Source: Chitinophaga qingshengii (GTDB lineage: Bacteria; Bacteroidota; Bacteroidia; Chitinophagales; Chitinophagaceae). From it: a stretch of DNA of 64,000 nt. Numbering within the stretch: the first letter of the stretch is position 1; every line of letters begins with the position of its first letter. Location: NCBI RefSeq assembly GCF_014529935.1, contig NZ_JACVFC010000001.1:1054001-1118000 (forward strand), written 5' to 3'. The position numbers and the translations under genes are program-made. A model generated the notes under the pieces. The model saw only the letters and a program-made list of their open reading frames with translations. It made no database searches and had not been told where the DNA came from. Below, one piece after another: positions 9,453 to 18,638 of the stretch.

Positions 9453-10157
9453 TGCCAGTACAGCCGCTATCGCTTTGATCAATCCCTTGTCTGTTACCCC
9501 ATCCATTTTCCAACCGCTTTTCATTCTCCTGATAATGCCCTTGCTTTCATCATTCAGGTAGACATCCCACTCCACACAATCCCCTTCCTTACAGGTTTCC
9601 ATGACGGGAATCGCTTCTCCCTCATAGGCTGTATCCTTATATGAAAACTCCAGCGGCACGGCAGCGCTCTTCAGTTGGGTAATCATATCTTCCAGGAAAC
9701 TGATCATGCGTTTGCGCTGGTTGCTGAAGGAAGCGCTCCACTTGTTTTTACCGGCGCGTTTATGTGCCAGCTTAAATTTGAAGCCGGACATCTTTGTCGT
9801 ATAATCGTCTGCGTTAATTTTATCCACCTGCTGGTTGGCGAGGATGTACCAGTGATAACCGGTACCTACCGGAACGCCGGAACCTTCCGGGGCATGGCCG
9901 GCGCGGCGTTTGATCACATCGTAGGAAATTTCCCAGAGATCGGGCGTGATTTTGGTTTCGCGCCATACACCGGCATCGTAGTTCCATTTATGACTACGGC
10001 CTATTTTCATGCCGGTATATTGTTTTCCTTCAAACTGTTTCCAGGCGTTATAATTACCGGCAACGGATACTTTTTTCTTCGTTGCCGGCTTTTTCTTTGC
10101 TACAGCAGCCTTTTTACGGGAAGGCGCGGAAACCGTTCTGGTTGCTGCCATCGTCAA
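9444..10157 (-). CDS. Unknown protein with basic Lys/Ala-rich N-terminus
   Basis: I do not recognise this 237-residue protein. The first 30 residues are a basic, alanine-rich tail (SRKKAAVAKKKPATKKK) like those of DNA- or RNA-binding proteins. The rest is a globular region rich in Trp and Tyr (WKQFEGKQYTGMKIGRSHKW, GVPVGTGYHWYILANQQVDK). The C-terminal half has KKFxS-like basic patches. It has no signal peptide or membrane segment. It lies 38 bases downstream of the DUF3037 gene and may be co-transcribed with it. ATG codons at residues 1 and 3 are both possible starts. Confidence 0.7.
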   Translation of the reverse strand: MTMAATRTVSAPSRKKAAVAKKKPATKKKVSVAGNYNAWKQFEGKQYTGMKIGRSHKWNYDAGVWRETKITPDLWEISYDVIKRRAGHAPEGSGVPVGTGYHWYILANQQVDKINADDYTTKMSGFKFKLAHKRAGKNKWSASFSNQRKRMISFLEDMITQLKSAAVPLEFSYKDTAYEGEAIPVMETCKEGDCVEWDVYLNDESKGIIRRMKSGWKMDGVTDKGLIKAIAAVLASE

Positions 10158-10195
10158 TCATTTTTAACAGGATGGCATCAATAATCAGACCCGAC

Positions 10196-10582
10196 TTATA
10201 ACAATACCAGCTGCTGGTGCAGGTGTTGCAGGGTAGTGGCGGCATCGATACACAATCCCCCATGTGTTTTGGAGGTTTGCACAATCGTGCTCCGCGTAGC
10301 GGTGAGCCAGCGGAAACGGGAGGCCAGGTCGAGCATACCGATAGGTCCGCCCTGACGGCCACCGGCACATATTTTTTCAATGGCACAGAGATAGGATGCC
10401 AGCTCATGAATATCTATGGTCGGGCACAAAGCGCGCAACCTGGACTCATCCAGTATGTAGCGCATCTGCAGGAATTTTTGTTTTTTACAGTAGAGCATGA
10501 CACCTACGTTGAGAAACTCTTCCCGCTCTACCCGTGGCACTACGCGTATAACGGCGTACTCATATAAGTGAAGTTCTTGCAT
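10196..10582 (-). CDS. DUF3037 protein, partner of the HipA-like kinase
   Basis: This 128-residue protein matches the DUF3037 family. It starts YEYAVIRVVPRVEREEFLNVGVMLYC, has the conserved 'RLRALCPTIDIHELASYL' helix, and ends with a 'TSKTHGGLCIDAATTLQHL' block. Its start overlaps the end of the kinase gene by 23 bases, so the two are translated together. DUF3037 genes are regularly found next to HipA-like kinases in bacterial genomes. Function is unknown. Confidence 0.85.
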   Translation of the reverse strand: MQELHLYEYAVIRVVPRVEREEFLNVGVMLYCKKQKFLQMRYILDESRLRALCPTIDIHELASYLCAIEKICAGGRQGGPIGMLDLASRFRWLTATRSTIVQTSKTHGGLCIDAATTLQHLHQQLVLL

Positions 10583-11375
10583 ATACTGCTTCTTTTACAA
10601 AAATATCGGAAGAGGCAATCCTCCTGGTTAAAAACTGTACATATACTTCGCGTCTTTCTGCGGCAGTAAGGCCGTCCTGGCCGGTCAGCCATTCTTCCGG
10701 TACCAGGTCCACGATAGCGCGGATACGCTCAGGCGTAAGGATAGCCCGGAAAGCGCTGTCCACCTCCGCTATCTGCGAGGCCTGTGGCAACAGTACATGG
10801 TCTTTCACTTTGGCAAAAGGCCGGGTGGACTGTTCTTCCCAGTTATCCCAGGAGTGATGGAAATACAGGGAAGCACCGTGGTCTATCAGCCACAGTTCCT
10901 GGTGCCACATGAGCATATTGGTATTACGCACGGTACGGTCTACATTGGTCAGCAGACAGTCCAGCCATACAATTTTGGACGCCAGCGTTTCATCGATGGT
11001 GGTCACCACCGGATCGAAGGTGATGGCGCCGGAGAGGTAGTGCAAAGCCAGGTTAAGGCCTACACTGGATTTGAGCAGGTCCTGAATTTCTTCATCGCCT
11101 TCATTTCTGCCGTAATCTTCTGTGAGTGCCGCGAATACGATTTCCGGCACTTTAAGGCCCAGCGCCCGGGCCACTTCTCCGCCGATCAGCTCTGCAATCA
11201 GCGCTTTTACGCCCTGACCGGCGCCTCTGAACTTCAGCACATACAGGAATCCGTCGTCCGCTTCTGTAAGCGCAGGCAGGGAACCCCCTTCCCGCAAGGG
11301 AGTTACATAGCGGGTTACCTGTACGGTCCTGAGTGGATATTGATGATGATTCATACCTGACATAACTGTTTCCAT
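10560..11375 (-). CDS. HipA-like kinase-fold protein
   Basis: The 271-residue product has an N-terminal ATP-binding lobe (YVTPLREGGSLPALTEADDG, YVLKFRGAGQGVKALIAELI with a candidate Lys). Its catalytic lobe contains VDRTVRNTNML and, 13 residues on, LIDHGASL. These match the D-x(4)-N and D-H/F-G metal-binding signatures of HipA/PI4-kinase-like folds. It is shorter than true HipA (about 440 residues) and no HipB antitoxin gene is adjacent. I used the first ATG (METVMSG). A TTG at 11396 and ATGs at 11363 and 11354 are alternatives, the last starting just before the conserved RTVQVTRYVTPL. It pairs with DUF3037 downstream. Confidence 0.78.
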   Translation of the reverse strand: METVMSGMNHHQYPLRTVQVTRYVTPLREGGSLPALTEADDGFLYVLKFRGAGQGVKALIAELIGGEVARALGLKVPEIVFAALTEDYGRNEGDEEIQDLLKSSVGLNLALHYLSGAITFDPVVTTIDETLASKIVWLDCLLTNVDRTVRNTNMLMWHQELWLIDHGASLYFHHSWDNWEEQSTRPFAKVKDHVLLPQASQIAEVDSAFRAILTPERIRAIVDLVPEEWLTGQDGLTAAERREVYVQFLTRRIASSDIFVKEAVYARTSLI

Positions 11376-11436
11376 CCTGCTGTAAGGACGGCCCAAAATA
11401 GGTCATTTTTTCCAGAAATCAGGAGGGTAAGGCATT

Positions 11437-12438
11437 TCAGGGCACAGCATCCACAAAAATATGCTGCCAGTCATTTTTCATGCTGATAACACCCCAGCCA
11501 TAACGGTGGGCATTATTGAGCGATTCGTTATCATCTTCTTCATAGGCAAATTCCCGTTCATCATCATCGTGATGTACCAGCAGTTGCAGGGAAGGATACT
11601 GGCTTCCCTGGCAGAAACGAAGCATACTGATATCTCCGCCCCCGCCGATATTACCACAGGCCAGTATGGGGCGTTTACCGATAAAATATTGAATGTTGAC
11701 CGGTTTTTCTTTTTGATCGTTCAGCTGATAAAGGCCTTTGAGGAGCATGATGTCATTTACACGGGCGCTATCTACATAGGCATAATGAAAGGTACTCCCG
11801 ATCACCTGTTCCGGCGGAATACCATAATATTTCCAGGAGATAGCCCTGATAAACTCCACCGTACCACCGGAGCAGATATAAATTTTGAACTGGTTGTTTT
11901 TCAGGTATTCCAGCAGTTCCAGCTGGGGCTGATATACCAGCTGTGCGATGGGTACGCCCAGCACCGGATGTCTGGCGTTGTCGAAAAACAGGCGGACAGC
12001 CTCGCGGAAGTCGGTTTCCGTCATGCCGGTATGCGTAATGTTCATCAGGTCGAGCAAACCGTTGCGCCCCATGGCTTTCAGGTAGGCCCGGTTTTTCTCC
12101 AGCACCGCCTTGTAGGGTTGTTTGTTGCGTAATGCCGGCGTTTTGGCCACCAGCTGGTTGATACGGAAAACAACGAACAGCTCCTGTATGACCGGTTTTT
12201 CCGCCCATAGGGTACCGTCGTTATCGAAGGTAGCGATACGGTCCTCCGGCGGTACGTACCCGGAAGATTGTCCGTTGGTGACAGCCGATACAAACCGGAT
12301 TATAGATTCCTTCACCGCACTATTGTTCCAGGAAGGCAGGGGATCGCCCTGTGCCTGCACAAAGAAGGACAACAACTGGAAACAGGCCACCAGCCACCAG
12401 TTGCCGCCTTTAAAGATATGGCCGGACAAGAGGGTCAT
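11437..12438 (-). CDS. HAD-family phosphatase, exported
   Basis: This 333-residue protein has an N-terminal hydrophobic signal (WWLVACFQLLSFFVQAQG, about 13-30). The HAD core follows, with motif I FDNDGTLW (nucleophile and acid Asp in the DxD pair), motif II IYICSGGT, a lysine in KPVNIQYFIGKRP, and an Asp in GGGGDISML. It resembles the phosphoserine-phosphatase-like subgroup of secreted HAD hydrolases. The C-terminal HHDDDEREFAYEEDD stretch is acidic. Substrate is unknown. It starts with an ATG that overlaps the stop of the PepSY-like gene (TCAT at 12435-12438), so the two form an operon. Confidence 0.82.
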   Translation of the reverse strand: MTLLSGHIFKGGNWWLVACFQLLSFFVQAQGDPLPSWNNSAVKESIIRFVSAVTNGQSSGYVPPEDRIATFDNDGTLWAEKPVIQELFVVFRINQLVAKTPALRNKQPYKAVLEKNRAYLKAMGRNGLLDLMNITHTGMTETDFREAVRLFFDNARHPVLGVPIAQLVYQPQLELLEYLKNNQFKIYICSGGTVEFIRAISWKYYGIPPEQVIGSTFHYAYVDSARVNDIMLLKGLYQLNDQKEKPVNIQYFIGKRPILACGNIGGGGDISMLRFCQGSQYPSLQLLVHHDDDEREFAYEEDDNESLNNAHRYGWGVISMKNDWQHIFVDAVP

Positions 12439-12980
12439 TTTCTTTCTTTAACAAATTTTCCATCCTTATCAAAAAAGAGGCGCCGGAAGTCGTTGTCCTT
12501 TACCACCATTACCTCCCATTCCGCCTGTATTTTTTTGGGAGAGATCAGCCGGTGCACCTTATCCTTCACGATATGGTACCCCGGATAATGGTCAGCCAGG
12601 TACATGCCGATATTTTCCGGCAGTTTGACATTGATGGCTCTTTCACGGGCCCTGATCAGGTTACCGTTGCGGTCGTATAACGCTTCTATGTCCAGCTTGT
12701 CGCCGGTCAGCGTGAGGGTGTAATATTCGTCCTGCAAACTCGGTTTATTTCTCTCTTCAATCTCCCAGTCCCGCTTATACAAGCCTGTCGGTATCTTCAT
12801 GATCTGGTTCAGGCTGGCATTGGGGAAACGTTTCTGATAGGCTTCCAGTATTTCAGGTGGCAGGTCTCCTTTTTTGATACGCTCCGCTTTCAGGATGGTC
12901 TCCTCGTCCTGCGCCCCTACGCTCAATGCCGGAAGTGTTAAAAGCATCAGCAGGAGCCAGTATACCTTCAACGTTTTCAT
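12435..12980 (-). CDS. Exported PepSY-like small protein
   Basis: The product has 181 residues from the ATG at 12980. A TTG 10 codons upstream is less likely because a signal peptide begins exactly at MKTLKVYWLLLMLL and ends near LSVGAQ. After the signal the protein has two repeats of a short alpha-beta fold ('PPEILEAYQKRFPNA' and 'LPENIGMYLADHYPGY', each followed by W/D-rich strands). This resembles PepSY-like/BLIP-type domains common in secreted Bacteroidota proteins. The role is unknown. It is translationally coupled to the HAD phosphatase. Confidence 0.7.
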   Translation of the reverse strand: MKTLKVYWLLLMLLTLPALSVGAQDEETILKAERIKKGDLPPEILEAYQKRFPNASLNQIMKIPTGLYKRDWEIEERNKPSLQDEYYTLTLTGDKLDIEALYDRNGNLIRARERAINVKLPENIGMYLADHYPGYHIVKDKVHRLISPKKIQAEWEVMVVKDNDFRRLFFDKDGKFVKERK

Positions 12981-13126
12981 ACCATAACATTTAAAATGTG
13001 ATGAATACAATAACTGTTGTAAGAACAGCTGGCAGCGGTAAATAGTTTAGCTTCCCCCGGCAGGCGGAGAAGTCCGGATTCCGATTTGTTTCCTATATTT
13101 AGGCGGTAGAAAAAATCCAACACATA

Positions 13127-13696
13127 TTGTCAAAGTCATCTATCCCGGATGAAAGAGAGCAATTGAAAGCGATAGCTTCAGGTAACGAGGCCGCCTACAC
13201 GCGCATGTTTAACACCTACAGCCAACAGGTGTTCAACGCCGCCATGCTGTATCTCAAAGATGCTCCGGCTGCGCGGGAAGTAGTACAGGAGATTTTTCTG
13301 AGGGTATGGTTAAAGCGGGAGATGCTGGATACTATTGATAATTTCTCCGACTATCTTTTTATACTGACCCGTAACCATATATATGACAGCTTCCGGAAAC
13401 AACTGGTGAAACAGAAAGCCATGGCTTACCTTGAAACCCAGGAGCCAGGTTATGCCAACGATACCGATCACGTAGTGCAGGACCATCAGTATCAGCAAAT
13501 ACTGCATAGTGCCATTGATACGCTTCCCCCTGCCCGTAAACAAATTTACCTGGCGCGTAAACAGGGACTGAGCAATGAAGAAATCTCCCATCAGCTGAAC
13601 ATCTCCGTTCACACCGTCAAAAAACAATTACAGCTGGCCCTGCGGTCTTTGCGATCCATTATCAAACAACAACTCAATAATTTTTGGATTTTTTGA
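13127..13696 (+). CDS. ECF RNA polymerase sigma factor (FecI-like), locus 2
   Basis: This 189-residue sigma factor has region 2 at about 22-90 (AAREVVQEIFLRVWLKRE) and region 4 at about 120-180 (ARKQGLSNEEISHQLNISVHTVKKQ). It leads the locus FecR (13895), SusC, SusD, GH18. No ATG fits the N-terminus, and the TTG at 13127 gives the expected start (MSKSSIPDERE). The last codons (NNFWIF) and the stop lie inside the left arm of a long palindrome, so mRNA ending near the gene would form a large hairpin. The paralogue at 257 is clearly diverged, so the two loci probably answer different substrates. Confidence 0.92.
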   Translation: MSKSSIPDEREQLKAIASGNEAAYTRMFNTYSQQVFNAAMLYLKDAPAAREVVQEIFLRVWLKREMLDTIDNFSDYLFILTRNHIYDSFRKQLVKQKAMAYLETQEPGYANDTDHVVQDHQYQQILHSAIDTLPPARKQIYLARKQGLSNEEISHQLNISVHTVKKQLQLALRSLRSIIKQQLNNFWIF

Positions 13697-13795
13697 TTTA
13701 CGGATTTAGGAATTTATTTAGACATTTTGCTATTTAGAGGATGTCAAATATTTCAATGTTCAAATAAATTCCTAAATCCGTAAATCAAAAAATCC
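13686..13795. repeat. 34-bp perfect palindrome built of ATTT octamers
   Basis: Left arm 13686-13719 and right arm 13762-13795 are perfect reverse complements (34 bases), and the match continues another 7 bases inward with two mismatches. The loop is about 42 bases. Inside the arms the sequence repeats every 8 bases (units such as GATTTACG, GATTTAGG; on the right CTAAATCC, GTAAATCA, and again CTAAATCC beyond the arm). The left arm overlaps the end of the sigma gene. It may work as a transcription or mRNA end signal, and it resembles the repeat at 24253-24345. Confidence 0.75.
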
Positions 13796-13894
13796 CTAAA
13801 TCCTTCATTATCAGCTTAAATTTTTTTTTCAGCGGGAGTACTCCCTTTTACTTCATCGTTCGTCTTTATAGCTGTCACCAATTCTAAAGTCGCA

Positions 13895-15076
13895 ATGACC
13901 GTCGCTGAAATCAGGCAATTACTGGAGAAATACAAGCATCAGCCGCTGAGTACGGATGAGTTGGAGCAACTGCAACAGGCAGTGGCCAGCGGAGCTTTTG
14001 AAGAAGAAATCAAAGCTGATATCCTGCATACACTATATACACAAGCCGCCCCTCCCGCCGAATGGGCACAGGAGGACCAGGCTGCCATGTTACAACAGGT
14101 ATTGCAGACGGCGCCATTGCAGCCGGTGCGCAAACGCTGGATGTATGCCGCTGCCGCAGTGCTGGCTGCTGGTATTGTCACCAGCGCCGTATGGTTTATG
14201 CGCCGGCCGGCAACACCGCCACAGGTAGTAGCCGCCGTTAAAACCAATCCACTGGCGCCGGGCAGCAACAAAGCCATGCTCATATTGGCCGACAACAGTA
14301 CCATCTCGCTGGACAGCACCCATAGCGGCTCATTGGCCGTACAAGGCAATACCCGGATCAGCAACACCAACGGCGCCCTCACCTATAAAGGCAACAACGA
14401 CGATCAGCAACCGCTGTACAATACCGTCGTAACTCCCAGGGGCGGACAGTACCAGCTCACCCTGGCCGATGGCAGTAGAATATGGCTCAATGCCGCCAGC
14501 AGCATCCGTTTCCCGGCAGCCTTCACCGGCAAAGAGAGATTGGTGGAAGTAACCGGAGAAGTATATTTTGAAATCAGCCGGCAAGCCAATAAACCTTTCC
14601 GGGTAAAAGTGAAAACCCCCGGCGTGGAAGAAATGACCGTCACCGTATTGGGTACCAGCTTCAATGTAATGGCCTATGGCGATGAACAGGCCATCCGCAC
14701 TACCCTGGTAGACGGCGCCGTACAGGTAACACGCGGCAGCCGGCAAAGCCTGTTGAAACCCGGTTACCAGGCCAGCATCGCCTCCAATGGCGGTACTTTC
14801 GAAACCACCGAAGCCGATATTGAACAAACCCTCGCCTGGAAGGAAGGCAAATTCCGTTTCCGTAATACCAATATCCGCACCATTATGCGGCAGCTCGCCC
14901 GGTGGTATGATATAGCAGTCGTCTACGATGGTAACGTATCTGACATAGACCTGACAGGGGTGATCTCCCGGCGGGAAGATGCCGGCGCGCTGCTGAAGGC
15001 ACTCGAAACTACCCAACGCGTAAAATTCACAGTGGACGGGCGCACTATCACGGCCAGACCCGTGGCGCCACACTAG
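13895..15076 (+). CDS. FecR-family anti-sigma factor, locus 2
   Basis: This 393-residue inner-membrane anti-sigma factor has a cytoplasmic sigma-binding part (about 1-82), one membrane helix (about 86-105, WMYAAAAVLAAGIVTSAVWF), then the periplasmic FecR domain (TPRGGQYQLTLADGSRIWLN, VTGEVYFEI) and a C-terminal STN-like segment (GALLKALETTQRVKF). It is separated from its sigma gene by 198 bases holding the long palindrome. Its start ATG at 13895 matches the family. It transduces the signal of the SusC at 15261 to the sigma factor at 13127. Confidence 0.95.
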   Translation: MTVAEIRQLLEKYKHQPLSTDELEQLQQAVASGAFEEEIKADILHTLYTQAAPPAEWAQEDQAAMLQQVLQTAPLQPVRKRWMYAAAAVLAAGIVTSAVWFMRRPATPPQVVAAVKTNPLAPGSNKAMLILADNSTISLDSTHSGSLAVQGNTRISNTNGALTYKGNNDDQQPLYNTVVTPRGGQYQLTLADGSRIWLNAASSIRFPAAFTGKERLVEVTGEVYFEISRQANKPFRVKVKTPGVEEMTVTVLGTSFNVMAYGDEQAIRTTLVDGAVQVTRGSRQSLLKPGYQASIASNGGTFETTEADIEQTLAWKEGKFRFRNTNIRTIMRQLARWYDIAVVYDGNVSDIDLTGVISRREDAGALLKALETTQRVKFTVDGRTITARPVAPH

Positions 15077-15154
15077 TACTTATACCTGTAACAATTATAT
15101 AACGCTTAAAGATTTTCATGTTATGAACACTTGTTAATACTATCAACCATTACA

Positions 15155-15208
15155 GGTAGTAAAAAACCGGACCCCGATTGCAGTCAGGGCCCGGCAAAAA
15201 TGGCTACC
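15155..15208 (+). ncRNA. Structured leader element in the fecR-susC gap, locus 2
   Basis: Six A residues (15161-15166) precede CCGGACCC (15167-15174), which pairs with GGGCCCGG (15187-15194) around a 12-base loop with an A.C mismatch at the fifth pair. GGTAG (15155-15159) and CTACC (15204-15208) can form an outer stem. The layout equals that at 2861-2930, including the A-run and the mismatch, while the top three base pairs are changed on both sides (GGT/ACC there, CCC/GGG here). That covariation supports a conserved RNA structure 66 bases before the susC start. Confidence 0.5.
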
Positions 15209-15260
15209 AATTTCACTCGTCATTAGAAACTGATTTTTTAAAAGCCACGAATACAAAAAT

Positions 15261-18200
15261 ATGCAACAACTTACTACTGGCAAAGCCTGCCGGTCAGGCC
15301 GGCCTTTGCTCCGAAAATTTCTGTTGGTTATGAAATTAACTGCCACCCTTCTACTGGCTGTCACCCTCCACCTGAGTGCCAAAAGCTACTCACAGACGGT
15401 TACCCTCAAAGGCAAACGCCTCGCCCTCTACGATGTGTTCAACAACATCAGCAAACAAACCGGCTACGAGTTTGTGTACGATGAAAAACTGCTGCAAGGT
15501 GCGGCGCCTGTTAATATGAACGTCAGCAACGCCCCGCTTACCGACGTGCTGGACAAATGCCTGAAAGGCAAGTCCCTGGAATATGCCATCGTGAACAAAA
15601 TCATCGTTATCAGTCCCAAACCGGCGCCCGAAAGCGTGTTACAAGCCGCTCCCATCAAAGGTACCGTTACCGGCGCCGATGGTAAACCCCTGTTCAACAT
15701 CAGCATACAGGTAAAAGGTACTATCCGTGGTACCATCACCAACGAACAAGGCGGCTTCTCCATACAGGCAGATAAAAAAGATGTGCTGGTATTCAGCTCT
15801 ATCGGTTATGAAACAAAGGAAATCACCGTTGGCAACAATACCACGCTGACAGTAGTGCTAAACGCGGCCAATACACAATTAACAGGCGTACTGGTAACCG
15901 CCCTCGGTATTAAACGCTCCGAAAAAACCATCACCTATGCCATGCAGCAGGTGAGCGGCGGAGAGCTGACCAAAGCCAAAGACCCTAACCTGATCAATAC
16001 CCTTAATGGTAAGGTAGCCGGTCTTTCCATCTCCCCCAGCGGCTCCGGTATAGGCGGATCTGCCAAAGTGGTATTGCGTGGCGGCAAGTCGGGTGTAGCC
16101 AGTAATCAGGCCCTCTATGTAATAGACGGGGTACCGATGAACAACAGCCTCACCAACCAGCCTTCCAGCGTTTTCGGTGGCAGCAACGCCTATGATGGCG
16201 GAGACCCGATCTCCAATATGAACCCGGAAGATATCGAAAGCATCTCTGTATTGAAAGGCGCCTCCGCAGCTGCGCTGTATGGCAGCCAGGGCGCTAACGG
16301 TGTTATCATCGTTACCACTAAAAGCGGCAAGTCCGGTAAAACGCAGATCAATTTCTCTTCCAGCGCCAACCTGGCACAGGTAGCCTATAAACCGGAATTT
16401 CAAAACAACTACGGCGCTACCAACGCCACTTCTCCGCAGAGCTGGGGGGCAAAACTCAGCAGTCCTGGTGGAGACAACCTCTCTTCCTTTTTCCAAACCG
16501 GTCAGACTTACACGAACTCCATCAGCCTGTCTGCCGGCTCAGAACAAATGCAGACCTATTTTTCCTACGCCAATACTGCCGGTACCGGCATTGAGCCAGG
16601 CAATAAACTGGGTCGTAATAACATCAACTTCAAGGAAACAGGTCATTTCCTGAATAACAAACTGACCGCAGAAGCAGATGTGAACTATGTAACACAGAAA
16701 ATCGATAATACGCCCCTGTCCGGATTTTACCTTAATCCCCTGACAGGTTTATATCTCTTCCCCCGGGGCAGAGACATCCGGCCTTTCAAAGACCAGTTTG
16801 AAACACCCGACCCTACCCGTAACTTCCTGCCAGTGCAGAATTGGGCCTACCTGGAAGATATCCAGCAGAACCCCTGGTGGGTCACCAAACGTGATCCGAA
16901 CTCGCTTAACAGGAACCGCTTGTTACTCAATGCCAGTCTGAAATATGAGATCAATTCCTGGCTTAATGTGCAGGCTCGTGGTAGTATAGACCGTATCAAC
17001 GATGTATATGAACAAAAAATGTACGCCGGTACTTATAAAGTATTAGCACCCGCTAATGGTGTATACAACTACAACAATGCCACCACCACTCAGCAATATG
17101 GCGATCTGATGCTGAATTTTAATGTTCCCATCAACAAGGACTTACGGCTGACCGGCCTGGTAGGTGGCGCACTGCGTGATCTGAAAACCAGCGGCGTGAA
17201 ATTCAATTCCGGCCAGGACGGACTGAAAATCGCCAATATATTCGTGATTCAGAACTTCAATACCATGAATGCCGTCAATTCCGGTACCTTGCCGGAAAAC
17301 CATGGTCAATACCAGTCTCTCTTCGGCAGCGCCAATCTCGCCTGGAAAGAGATGGCCTATCTGGACATCACTGCCCGTAACGACTGGGCTTCCAACCTGG
17401 CTTTCACGCCCAGCAACAACTACTTTTACCCTTCCGTGGGCCTGAACCTGATCCTGAGCCAGATGATGGAGATGCCTAAGGCCATCAGTTTCCTGAAAGT
17501 AAGAGGTTCTTATGCAGAAGTGGGCAACTCTCCCACCAACTACAAAAGCCATCCGGCAGATAATACATTTGGTGTAGGCAGTGTTACCGGTAATCCACAA
17601 ACACCTTTCACCAATCTGCGGCCGGAGAAAACCAAGTCGCTGGAGTTGGGTATGGAATGGCGTTTCTTCGACAACAGGCTGACTGCTGACATCACCTACT
17701 ATAAAACCAATACCAATAACCAAACGCTGAATATCGACGCTTCAAACGCTTCCTATAACCAGGTGTTCTTCTTTAATGCCGGTAATGTCCAGAACAGAGG
17801 TATAGAGGCGGTGTTCCATTATGACGTGTTCCGTGGTGGTAAATTCCAATGGAATACCGGCATCAACTACTCCGTGAACGACAACCGTATCCTGGAATTA
17901 TCCGACATCAACCCTCAAATTGTATTGAGTGGAGCCTCCGGCGCCAACTTCATGTCCAAGTTCAAAGTTGGCGGTTCCTTTGGAGATATCTATGGAACGG
18001 TGTTACAGCGGGATGCACAGGGCCGTATCATGATCGACGACAAAGGCGCTCCTATTAAACAAGGCGGCGACTTTGTATACCTCGGCAATGCCAATCCCAA
18101 ATGGCAATTGGGCTGGAACAACAATCTTTCTTATGGCGACTTCTCCCTGTCTTTCCTGATCGACGGTAAATTCGGAGGCCAGGTAATGTCAGTAACGCAG

Positions 18201-18608
18201 TCCGTGATGGACCAATACGGTGTTTCGAAAGCTACCGGCGATGCCCGTGATGCCGGCGGCGTGGCTGTCAATGGCGTAGGTCCCAATGGACAGCCTGTTA
18301 CCAGCGTAGATCCACTGAAATGGTACAGCTCCATTGGTGGTCGCGAAGCGGTATCCGGCGAATACATGTACAGCGCTACGGTAGTGCGTTTGCGGGAGTT
18401 GTCTCTGGGCTATGCTGTTCCGGTAAAAAACAGCTGGGTAAAAACCCTGCGTTTCAATCTGACCGGCCGTAACCTGATTTATTTCCACAAAAAAGCGCCA
18501 TATGATCCGGAAATGACCATGTCTACCGCCAACGACCTGTCCGGTGTAGACATTTTCATGCCACCTGCTACCCGCAACTATGGCTTGTCGCTGAACGCAA
18601 CCTTCTAA
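15261..18608 (+). CDS. SusC/RagA TonB-dependent outer-membrane transporter with STN domain, locus 2
   Basis: This 1115-residue transporter has a signal sequence at about residues 24-46 (MKLTATLLLAVTLHLSAKSYSQ). The STN domain lies at about 48-116 (LYDVFNNISKQTGYEFVYDE). The carboxypeptidase-like domain (about 130-203) starts IKGTVTGADGKPLFNISIQV. The plug has ALYVIDGVPMNN and IESISVLKGASAAALYGSQG, and the barrel ends ATRNYGLSLNATF. The STN domain couples transport to the FecR/sigma pair upstream. With the SusD at 18639 and the Endo F/H-like enzyme at 20490, it probably imports N-glycan-derived or other GlcNAc-containing oligosaccharides. That substrate is inferred from the neighbour only. Confidence 0.96.
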   Translation: MQQLTTGKACRSGRPLLRKFLLVMKLTATLLLAVTLHLSAKSYSQTVTLKGKRLALYDVFNNISKQTGYEFVYDEKLLQGAAPVNMNVSNAPLTDVLDKCLKGKSLEYAIVNKIIVISPKPAPESVLQAAPIKGTVTGADGKPLFNISIQVKGTIRGTITNEQGGFSIQADKKDVLVFSSIGYETKEITVGNNTTLTVVLNAANTQLTGVLVTALGIKRSEKTITYAMQQVSGGELTKAKDPNLINTLNGKVAGLSISPSGSGIGGSAKVVLRGGKSGVASNQALYVIDGVPMNNSLTNQPSSVFGGSNAYDGGDPISNMNPEDIESISVLKGASAAALYGSQGANGVIIVTTKSGKSGKTQINFSSSANLAQVAYKPEFQNNYGATNATSPQSWGAKLSSPGGDNLSSFFQTGQTYTNSISLSAGSEQMQTYFSYANTAGTGIEPGNKLGRNNINFKETGHFLNNKLTAEADVNYVTQKIDNTPLSGFYLNPLTGLYLFPRGRDIRPFKDQFETPDPTRNFLPVQNWAYLEDIQQNPWWVTKRDPNSLNRNRLLLNASLKYEINSWLNVQARGSIDRINDVYEQKMYAGTYKVLAPANGVYNYNNATTTQQYGDLMLNFNVPINKDLRLTGLVGGALRDLKTSGVKFNSGQDGLKIANIFVIQNFNTMNAVNSGTLPENHGQYQSLFGSANLAWKEMAYLDITARNDWASNLAFTPSNNYFYPSVGLNLILSQMMEMPKAISFLKVRGSYAEVGNSPTNYKSHPADNTFGVGSVTGNPQTPFTNLRPEKTKSLELGMEWRFFDNRLTADITYYKTNTNNQTLNIDASNASYNQVFFFNAGNVQNRGIEAVFHYDVFRGGKFQWNTGINYSVNDNRILELSDINPQIVLSGASGANFMSKFKVGGSFGDIYGTVLQRDAQGRIMIDDKGAPIKQGGDFVYLGNANPKWQLGWNNNLSYGDFSLSFLIDGKFGGQVMSVTQSVMDQYGVSKATGDARDAGGVAVNGVGPNGQPVTSVDPLKWYSSIGGREAVSGEYMYSATVVRLRELSLGYAVPVKNSWVKTLRFNLTGRNLIYFHKKAPYDPEMTMSTANDLSGVDIFMPPATRNYGLSLNATF

Positions 18609-18638
18609 CCCTTGCTTGTCACTGTAAAAACTGAAAAC

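Noticed and set aside
12250..12263. CGGTACGTACCCGG, resembling the LacI operators
   Set aside because: It lies inside the HAD phosphatase coding region (codons for GYVPPE), has no promoter next to it and is far from the regulon.
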